Assembly (NCBI GenBank): GCA_035308145.1
Contig: DATGHD010000264.1
Coordinates: 1-12,611, forward strand
DNA length: 12,611 nt
Reading direction: 5' to 3'
DNA from: Roseiarcus sp035308145
Lineage (GTDB): Bacteria; Pseudomonadota; Alphaproteobacteria; Rhizobiales; Beijerinckiaceae
Shown piece by piece: positions 6,563 to 11,901 of this stretch; position 1 is the first letter of the stretch; every line of letters starts with the position of its first letter. Both the position numbers and the translations under genes were made by a program. Under the pieces are notes generated by a model. It made no database searches and was not told the DNA's origin. It was given only the letters and a program-made list of their open reading frames with translations.

Positions 6563-7333
6563 ATGACTGACGACGTGTTGTTCGAAATCGACGGTCATGT
6601 CGCCGTCATCACGCTCAATCGCCCGCAGAAGCTCAATGCGGTAACCCCGGAGATGGCGGAAGCCGTCGTCGCGGCGGTTCGGCAATGCAACGACAGCGAC
6701 GCGATTCGCTGCGTCATTGTGACCGGCGCCGGCGAGAAGGCTTTTTGCGCGGGCTCCGACATCCGCGAACTCGACGCCTACGACACGGCTTGGCGCTTTC
6801 GCAGCCGGCCGGATTATTGCGACGCGATCCGCGCCCTCGTCAAACCATCGATTGCGGCGGTGAACGGCTATGCTTTCGGCGGCGGCCTGGAGACCGCGAT
6901 GTCGTGCGACATTCGCATCGCCTCGGAAAACGCCCAGTTCGCCGCGCCGGAAATCAAGCTCGGCTGGATCGGCGGCGGCGGCATGACCATGCATCTTGCC
7001 CATTCGATCGGCATGTCGAATGCGGCGTTGATGATCATGACTGGAGATCCGATATCGGCGGCGAAGGCGCTCGGCTGGGGCCTCGTCAGCGAGGTCGTGG
7101 CGAGCGATCGCCTTCTCGCCCGAGCCCGCGAGATCGCTGCGACAATCGCCAGCCGCGCGCCGATCGCCGCCGAGACCGCCAAGCTCAACCTTAGGGCGGC
7201 TCATTCGATGCCCGCGGAGAAGGCCATCGAATACGAGCGCGACTTGCAGACGATTTGCTTTGCGACCGAGGATGCGGGCGAAGGCCGCGCGGCGTTCAAG
7301 GAAAAGCGCATCCCGAAATTCAGACGAAGATGA
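6563..7333 (+). CDS. Enoyl-CoA hydratase/isomerase (crotonase superfamily)
   Basis: This 256-residue crotonase-fold enzyme acts on a CoA thioester, presumably the product of the preceding CoA-transferase. Motifs run in order: HVAVITLNRPQKLNAVTPEM (12-31), oxyanion-hole segment FCAGSDI (61-67), NGYAFGGGLE (101-110) and APEIKLGW (128-135). Both glutamates that catalyse hydration in rat mitochondrial hydratase (Glu144 and Glu164) align with Glu110 and Glu130, so hydratase chemistry is possible. The loop after Glu130, GWIGGGGMTMHL, replaces the usual G-x-P-G-A-G-G-T and points to a non-fatty-acyl substrate (inference). The gap to the CoA-transferase is 58 bases, and a terminator-like hairpin follows, so this is probably the last gene of the operon. 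Isomerase or retro-aldol activity within the superfamily cannot be excluded. Confidence 0.93.
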   Translation: MTDDVLFEIDGHVAVITLNRPQKLNAVTPEMAEAVVAAVRQCNDSDAIRCVIVTGAGEKAFCAGSDIRELDAYDTAWRFRSRPDYCDAIRALVKPSIAAVNGYAFGGGLETAMSCDIRIASENAQFAAPEIKLGWIGGGGMTMHLAHSIGMSNAALMIMTGDPISAAKALGWGLVSEVVASDRLLARAREIAATIASRAPIAAETAKLNLRAAHSMPAEKAIEYERDLQTICFATEDAGEGRAAFKEKRIPKFRRR

Positions 7334-7348
7334 GCGCGGCGGCTTAAG

Positions 7349-7382
7349 GCTGCGCGGGATGACCTGGGATCATCCGCGCGGC
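7349..7382 (+). terminator. Hairpin terminator after the operon
   Basis: The left arm 7349-7364 pairs with 7368-7382 around a TGG loop. The stem is about 15 bp with one bulged G and two G-T pairs. It begins 15 bases after the hydratase stop and is followed by TATCTATGATT, only weakly T-rich. Its placement and strength fit transcription termination of the seven-gene operon. Confidence 0.6.
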
Positions 7383-7828
7383 TATCTATGATTAGCCTGC
7401 GCGCTCCTCTGGCGCGGCAAGGCCAGCGTCGAAATCACCCTGGCGTCGCCGTTCTCTCCAAGAGTTCGAGTCCCGATGGCAGCCGTAAAGCTACTCGTTT
7501 GGATCACTCGCATAAACACCCTCTATGCTGTGATCAGACGGTCGGATTGGAGCCCTGCATATTTCACGACCTCGGCCGCAACCTGATCCATGAAGTCGTC
7601 GGCGCGGGCCGACGACGACGTTCACGACAATGGAGGCGATCTCGACCGCGGATCGGCGCCAGACTACGATAGCAACTGGCGCTGCGAAATTCGCTATTGG
7701 AGAGCTTCGAGGCGAAAAGCGAAAATGCCAAGATGGCGATGCGCATCAACCTTGTTCTGGCGCAGGTCCGCCGGGACGCCAGGGAAATCGCGACGACCGA
7801 TCCGCGTATTCGAGGGCCCGAAGCGAAC
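7383..7828. other. Gene-poor interval with hairpin and possible coding debris
   Basis: No convincing intact gene is visible in these 446 bases. There is a perfect 9-bp hairpin at 7595-7616. On the minus strand, two short protein-like stretches in different frames (FAAPVAIVV...IASIVVNVVVGPR, then ADDFMDQVAAEVVKYAGLQ ending at a TAG near 7530) adjoin at the hairpin, as if one decayed or frameshifted C-terminus. On the plus strand the frame of the PLP enzyme stays open back to 7673. Its unusual extension (NLVLAQVRRDAREIATTDPR) begins at a TTG at 7697 without a good ribosome binding site. Any coding here is uncertain. Confidence 0.4.
7595..7616. repeat. Perfect 9-bp inverted repeat, 4-base loop
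   Basis: GTCGTCGGC (7595-7603), loop GCGG, then GCCGACGAC (7608-7616). It lies about 210 bases before the PLP-enzyme start. No T-run follows on either strand, so termination is doubtful; it may be an mRNA or DNA structural element. Confidence 0.55.
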
Positions 7829-8851
7829 ATGACGCCGCCGAAACAGGCAAGGTTCTTACCCAATGGGCAAGCAGAACCGCAGACGCGACTGGACCTAAGC
7901 AGAATTAGAGCCGCAGCCCCGCTCATCGCGCCGGTCTTCCGCAACACGCCTCAGTACGAGTGTTCACCGCTCGGCGAGGCGCTGGACTGCGAGCTTATCG
8001 TTAAGCTCGAAACCGCCAATCCCGTGCGCTGTTTCAAGGGCCGTGGGACTGAGACGGTCATGGCGCGGCTCGCTGGCGCCGCCGGCTTTAAACGCGCGGT
8101 TTGTGCAAGCGCCGGCAACCTCGGGCTGGCGCTTGCATACAGCGGCCGACAGCGCCGAATTCCCGTAACGGTCGCGGCTGGCGCCAACGCTAACCGCTAC
8201 AAGCTGGAGCGCATCCGCGCGTTGGGCGCAAGCGTTCGGATCGCCGACGGAGATTTTGACGATGCGCGCCATCTGGCGCGGCAGATAGCCGATGCAGAAG
8301 GGGCGTTTCTCGTTGAAGACAGCGACAACCTCGACACCTGTGAGGGCGCCGGGACGATAGGGCTCGAACTTATTGAAGACGGCAGACCCTTAGACACGGT
8401 CATTGTCGCACTCGGGGGCGGCGCCATGGCGACAGGCATAGGGCACGTCTTCAAATGCCTTGCCCCGAAGGTGGAAGTCGTCTGCGTGCAACCAAGAGGC
8501 GCGCCAGCGATGGCGTTGTCGTGGAGAAAAAAATCCGTCGTAGAGACCGACCGCGTCGATACGATTGCGGACGGCGTCGCGGGCCGGCGCCCTATCCCAG
8601 CGGTGCTTGACGACCTGATAGAGGTGGCGGACCACGTCCCGCTCGTTGAGGAACAAAGCATCATTGCCGGAATGCAAATGCTCTATCGCCACGCGGGGCT
8701 CATCGTGGAGCCGTCCGCCGCCCTTGGCGTTGCTGCGATAATGGAGGATCGACCGCGCTACAGGAATAAGCGGGTTGCAACGATCATTTGCGGGAGCAAC
8801 GTCAATCCGACCGACTTCGAGCGATGGATGATCAAACAGGAAGACGAATAA
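7829..8851 (+). CDS. PLP-dependent enzyme, fold type II (threonine/serine dehydratase-like)
   Basis: The protein has 340 residues from ATG 7829. The fold begins LDLSRIRAAAPLIAPVFRNT (21-40), as in threonine dehydratases. The PLP Schiff-base lysine is Lys70 in CFKGRG. SAGNLG (94-99) carries the cofactor-stacking Asn97. The phosphate loop is ALGGGAMATGI (195-205), one Gly short of the usual GGGG, and CGSN (321-324) contacts the pyridine nitrogen. This family eliminates or replaces a beta-substituent of an amino acid; the substrate is not predictable, and the variant GNLG and GGGA motifs argue against ordinary threonine dehydratase. The frame remains open to a TTG at 7697, but no good Shine-Dalgarno supports it. 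Codons AGA, ATA and TTA are much commoner than in neighbouring genes, suggesting a different origin. It stands alone, with hairpins on both sides. Confidence 0.85.
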   Translation: MTPPKQARFLPNGQAEPQTRLDLSRIRAAAPLIAPVFRNTPQYECSPLGEALDCELIVKLETANPVRCFKGRGTETVMARLAGAAGFKRAVCASAGNLGLALAYSGRQRRIPVTVAAGANANRYKLERIRALGASVRIADGDFDDARHLARQIADAEGAFLVEDSDNLDTCEGAGTIGLELIEDGRPLDTVIVALGGGAMATGIGHVFKCLAPKVEVVCVQPRGAPAMALSWRKKSVVETDRVDTIADGVAGRRPIPAVLDDLIEVADHVPLVEEQSIIAGMQMLYRHAGLIVEPSAALGVAAIMEDRPRYRNKRVATIICGSNVNPTDFERWMIKQEDE

Positions 8852-8855
8852 CGCG

Positions 8856-8875
8856 CGATGCCCCATAGGGCGTCG
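8856..8875 (+). terminator. Small hairpin after the PLP-enzyme gene
   Basis: The 8-bp stem (8856-8863 with 8868-8875, one G-T pair) has a four-base loop and starts four bases after the stop codon. No T-run follows, so terminator function is tentative. Confidence 0.4.
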
Positions 8876-8921
8876 TAAGACTCCCGTCTAGGGCATGCAG
8901 CTTTGAAATAGAACCACTTAA

Positions 8922-9007
8922 GTCATTTAAGAGCGAAGCGAAGCAATCCACTCATAGGGCTGAGCTCTATGAATGGATTTCTTCGTCGCTGCGCTCCTCG
9001 CAAAGAC
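8922..9007. repeat. Dispersed intergenic palindromic repeat (CEERSDE-type)
   Basis: The left half (GTCATTTAAGAGCGAAGCGA through GCAATCCACTCATAG) is imperfectly inverted in the right half (CTCTATGAATGGATTTCTTC through GCTCCTCGCAAAGAC). They form a hairpin-capable element of about 86 bases with a short central spacer. Read leftward it encodes CEERSDEEIHS, the recognisable translation of a repeat scattered between genes in many alphaproteobacterial genomes. Such elements resemble non-autonomous mobile or REP/MITE-like sequences. It lies between the PLP-enzyme and amidohydrolase genes, both of which end facing it. Confidence 0.75.
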
Positions 9008-9049
9008 AGCGACGGATTCCGTTTAAACGCCGCGCTCTAAAGACGGTAT

Positions 9050-9075
9050 GGGGACAAATGCGATATCCCGTCCCC
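9050..9075 (-). terminator. Possible terminator of the amidohydrolase gene
   Basis: Downstream of the leftward stop, GGGGAC (9075-9070 read on the minus strand) pairs with GTCCCC (9055-9050) across a 14-base loop, and a short T-containing stretch follows about 10 bases later. The stem is only 6 bp, so confidence is low. Confidence 0.3.
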
Positions 9076-9091
9076 GACCGGCAATTTGCGC

Positions 9092-10423
9092 TCATATACC
9101 CAGCGCCCGAGCGAGATCTTCGTGTCGCGGCAAAGCATCCAGGACCCGACCGCGCCCATTGATTACGATCCGGTCGGCTTGGTCGCGGCAGAACAGGCTG
9201 TTCAAGCTGCGCGCCGAGAATATCACGAGCTTGGCCGGCAGCCCGACGCCGATTCGGCCTAAATCGGGTCGACGGATGATGTCCGCAGGAGTTCGCGTGG
9301 CCATTTCCAGCGCGCCCTTCATCGGGTCGTCGGTCTGAAAAACGCGAACCGCCTGTTTCAGCGTGTCCAGCATGTCGTGATCGCCGTAGGGGAACCACGC
9401 ATCGCGGCAATTGTCGCCTCCGACCGCCAGCGGCAGGCCCGCCTCCATGATTTCCTTTGCGGCGGTGACGCCGCGCCATCGCGGCGTCTTCCCCGGCGCC
9501 CGATCCATCAGGTACATCATCGGCGTAGGCATCGAGACGAAGGACAAGTCCGCCTCCCGCGCGAGCGCCAGCGTCGCGGCAATCACGTCGTCGGATTGCA
9601 ACGACAGGTTGACGCAATGCCCGCAAACGACGCGCCCTTCGAATTTCGATCGCAGCTTCGCACGGGCGATGTTCGGGAGCGTGAACGCCGCCGGATCGCT
9701 CGATTGGTCGACGTGCAGGTCGATGTCGAGGCTGCGTTCGCGCGCGAGAGCGAAAAGAGCGTCGAGCGCCTCGTCCAACCGTTCGTGAGCGCCGTTCACG
9801 AGCTGCAGGGTATCTGTGACGCCGCCGAGAACGCCGCTGTGACGCGCCGCCAATTCGGCGAGTTGGCTTCCGAGCGGGCTCAAATACACGTTCATCGGCG
9901 CGATCGCGACCGCTTGGAGGTCGACACGGTCCGCCCAGGCGCGCCGCAACTCGGCGAAAAGAGCAAAGCTCCGTTCCGCCAGCGCGAGCGCCACGCTGTC
10001 GAGGTGGGTGCGGATCGCGGAAACCCCGTGCGCGTAGGCGCACTGGAGGCCGAACTCCATCCGCGCCTTCATATCCTCAACGGCCCATCGCGCCCGGTCG
10101 CTTATCGTGGCGGCGTAGCCGCCGTGCAGCGTCCCGTCCGGCCGGACGCGGGGAATGACATGGCCTTTGTCGAGGTGCGCGTGCATGTCGACGAAGGTCG
10201 GCCAAACCATGCGTCCATCGAGATCGACGCCGGCGACGTCGCTCTCCCCGGTCCGCGATGGACGCACCCGGGCCACGCGTCCATTGTCGATGACGAGGTC
10301 GACGAGGACGCAGTCTTCCCAGTCCACGGGACAGTCGCGAACCGGCGGGTCGAGCAACGCGTTGGGAATGCGCGCTCTCGTCAACGAATACGGCGTCGAT
10401 GGCGGTATGTTTAGGGTTTGCAT
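9092..10423 (-). CDS. Cytosine-deaminase-like metal-dependent amidohydrolase
   Basis: This 443-residue cytoplasmic hydrolase belongs to the CodA/AtzC branch of the amidohydrolase superfamily. Visible metal ligands are His81 and His83 (DMHAHLDKGH), His237 (DLHVDQ) and Asp337 (GGDNCRDAWFPYGDHDML), with His269 in VVCGHC. The last region aligns closely with E. coli CodA (GHDDVFDPWYPLG). Two differences stand out. CodA catalytic Glu217 (HCDE) is Gln240 here (codon CAA), and the segment carrying CodA's cytosine-binding Gln156 reads IAPMN. The enzyme therefore probably acts on another heterocycle or C-N bond, or is impaired. ATG 10423 is chosen because GGGAG lies five bases upstream; the frame stays open to 10564 but with no family sequence. 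It is divergent from an NMT1/THI5-type binding-protein gene. Confidence 0.88.
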   Translation of the reverse strand: MQTLNIPPSTPYSLTRARIPNALLDPPVRDCPVDWEDCVLVDLVIDNGRVARVRPSRTGESDVAGVDLDGRMVWPTFVDMHAHLDKGHVIPRVRPDGTLHGGYAATISDRARWAVEDMKARMEFGLQCAYAHGVSAIRTHLDSVALALAERSFALFAELRRAWADRVDLQAVAIAPMNVYLSPLGSQLAELAARHSGVLGGVTDTLQLVNGAHERLDEALDALFALARERSLDIDLHVDQSSDPAAFTLPNIARAKLRSKFEGRVVCGHCVNLSLQSDDVIAATLALAREADLSFVSMPTPMMYLMDRAPGKTPRWRGVTAAKEIMEAGLPLAVGGDNCRDAWFPYGDHDMLDTLKQAVRVFQTDDPMKGALEMATRTPADIIRRPDLGRIGVGLPAKLVIFSARSLNSLFCRDQADRIVINGRGRVLDALPRHEDLARALGI

Positions 10424-10428
10424 GCTCG

Positions 10429-10433
10429 CTCCC
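10429..10433 (-). promoter_or_regulatory. Shine-Dalgarno of the amidohydrolase gene
   Basis: GGGAG on the minus strand lies five bases before the ATG at 10423-10421. This decides that start over the ATG at 10564. Confidence 0.75.
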
Positions 10434-10728
10434 GGTTGGCATGGGAATCCTGAGCGAGGCCCGAACGCGCGGCAAGTCCAAAATTCAATGGAGCCTCCGA
10501 TAGGCCGCCCGCCCTCAGGCGTTCGCGCCGTCAGGGATCGCCGAGGCTGCGAGCGGCAAGTCACGGGAGAACGCCGACATGGCGTCGGCTGGCGAGCGCT
10601 GTCGTGCGCGACGTCGGAGACTCTGGTTGCTCGTCATCCGGCCTCCGGGGCGCGGGAATTTGCATCTCCTGCGGCGTCGGTTACCTTCTCCGTGGCGCGG
10701 CAGTTCGGTCGACTTTCAATTCAGCAAC

Positions 10729-10733
10729 GAGGA
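10729..10733 (+). promoter_or_regulatory. Shine-Dalgarno of the NMT1-type binding-protein gene
   Basis: GAGGA lies five bases before ATG 10739 and selects the start that gives a proper signal peptide. The frame is open to 10604 upstream, but that extension has no transport-protein features. Confidence 0.8.
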
Positions 10734-10738
10734 AAGAG

Positions 10739-11743
10739 ATGTCGATTTTCAAGTTCGCTCTCGGGGCGTTGAGCGCCCTTGCCGCGATCGCCTCGGGAGA
10801 GGCGTCGGCGGCCGACAAAATCAGTTTTGGATTGAACTGGCTCCCCGATCCGGAACATGGCGGCTACTATCAAGCAGTCGCCGACGGCACCTATGCAAAA
10901 TATGGGCTCGACGTGACGATCGTGCCCGGCGGTCCCCAGACCAACAATGCAATCCTTTTGCTCTCCAGCAAACTCGATTTCTATATGGGCGGAAACATGA
11001 TTCAGGCTTTTTCGGCGGCTGAGGAAGGGGTTCCGATCGTCGTGGTGGCCGCCGAGTATCAGAAAGACCCGCAGGTCATCTTGTCCCATCCGGGGGTTGG
11101 TCTCGACAAATGGAGCGATCTGCCAAAGGCGACCGCCTTCATCGGCAAGGAAGGATTGGTGTCTTTTTATGCCTGGATGAAATCGGCCTATGGGTTCAAG
11201 GATGAAAACGTGAAGCCGTACACTTACAACGCCGGCCCCTTCATCGCGGACAAGAACTCGATCCAACAGGGCTATTTGAACGCTGAGCCGCATGAAGTCG
11301 AAAAGAACGGCGGATTCAAACCCAATGTGTTTCTACTCGCGGACCAGGGCTTTTCCACCTATGCTTCAACGATAGAGGCGCGGAGGGAAACGGTCGAAAA
11401 GAACCCTGACCTGGTGCAGCGCTTTGTCGATGCGACCGCAATCGGCTGGTACCACTATCTCTACGGCGACAACGCGAAGGCGAATGAGGCGATCAAGAAG
11501 GCCAATCCTGACATAACGGACGATCAAATCGTCTATTCGAACGTGGTGATGAAGGAACACGGCGTGATCGATTCAGGCGACGCCGTGACATTGGGGATCG
11601 GCGCGATGACCGATGCGCGAATGCAAGACTTTTTCGACAAGATGGTGAAAGCGGGCGTCTTCAAGTCCAACCTGGATTTCAAGCAGTCTTACACCTTGCA
11701 ATTCGTCGATAAGGGCGTGGGGCTCGATCAGCGTCCCAAATAA
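10739..11743 (+). CDS. ABC transporter substrate-binding protein, NMT1/THI5-like
   Basis: This 334-residue periplasmic protein has a Sec signal peptide (MSIFKF, hydrophobic core 7-18, cleavage probably after EASA at residue 24). The mature start ISFGLNWLPDPEHGGYYQAV (28-47) is the hallmark of the NMT1/THI5 group, where W-x-P-x-x-x-H (Trp34, Pro36, His40) lines the ligand pocket in pyrimidine-precursor binders such as ThiY. GLDVTIVPGGPQ, a mid region LDFYMGGNMIQAFSAAEEG and the C-terminal FVDATAIGWYHYLYGD also fit. The family binds formylaminopyrimidine, riboflavin, pyrimidines, nitrate- or taurine-like ligands, so the ligand is open. No permease or ATPase gene lies on either side: the downstream gene converges and the upstream one is a divergent amidohydrolase. 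It must either use transporter parts encoded elsewhere or be an orphan. Confidence 0.9.
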   Translation: MSIFKFALGALSALAAIASGEASAADKISFGLNWLPDPEHGGYYQAVADGTYAKYGLDVTIVPGGPQTNNAILLLSSKLDFYMGGNMIQAFSAAEEGVPIVVVAAEYQKDPQVILSHPGVGLDKWSDLPKATAFIGKEGLVSFYAWMKSAYGFKDENVKPYTYNAGPFIADKNSIQQGYLNAEPHEVEKNGGFKPNVFLLADQGFSTYASTIEARRETVEKNPDLVQRFVDATAIGWYHYLYGDNAKANEAIKKANPDITDDQIVYSNVVMKEHGVIDSGDAVTLGIGAMTDARMQDFFDKMVKAGVFKSNLDFKQSYTLQFVDKGVGLDQRPK

Positions 11744-11747
11744 AGCG

Positions 11748-11775
11748 GTCGCGCCGGAGCCGGGAGGAACGCGAC
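11748..11775 (+). terminator. Possible terminator hairpin between convergent genes
   Basis: GTCGCG (11748-11753) pairs with CGCGAC (11770-11775) across a GC-rich loop, starting four bases after the binding-protein stop. A second small hairpin, CTGGC-GCG-GCCAG, lies at 11796-11808 and is followed by ATTAG. Neither has a T-run. The interval 11744-11901 otherwise shows no gene. Confidence 0.3.
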
Positions 11776-11901
11776 TCTCGAAGAGGTCATCGACGCTGGC
11801 GCGGCCAGATTAGCCCTCCGCCTTAGCCCGATAGGCAGCGAGCCAGGACAGCGCCGGTCCTTTGCTGCGGTGAGATTCAGAATCCAGGCGCGCGCGGCGC
11901 C

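Larger units (their letters stand above)
10424..10738. promoter_or_regulatory. Divergent upstream region of amidohydrolase and NMT1-type binding protein
   Basis: These 315 bases lie between two divergent starts and should hold both promoters. A 6-bp dyad, GCCGAC-N5-GTCGGC, lies at 10573-10589 and is a candidate regulator site. I see no convincing -35/-10 pair. I looked for a TPP riboswitch, given the THI5-like gene, and found no CTGAGA-type core. Open frames here lack ribosome binding sites. Confidence 0.45.

Noticed and set aside
5305..7333. Carnitine pathway (CaiB/CaiD) reading of the CoA-transferase and hydratase, linked to the MttB-like gene
   Set aside because: The operon's transporter is a sugar-type importer, no CaiC/CaiA/CaiT/betaine transporter is present, and the MttB-like gene is over 4 kb away in another transcription unit.
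7463..7474. AGTTCGAGTCCC, resembling a tRNA T-loop
   Set aside because: Flanking bases do not form a T-stem and no acceptor, D or anticodon arms can be built around it.
9021..9028. GTTTAAAC 8-base palindrome near the dispersed repeat
   Set aside because: Short restriction-site-like palindrome; no evidence of function.
9377..10414. Long plus-strand open frame (345 codons) across the amidohydrolase
   Set aside because: Shadow of the minus-strand gene, which has all superfamily metal ligands.
10424..10738. Possible TPP riboswitch ahead of the THI5-like gene
   Set aside because: No CTGAGA-type conserved core or paired helices seen on the plus strand.
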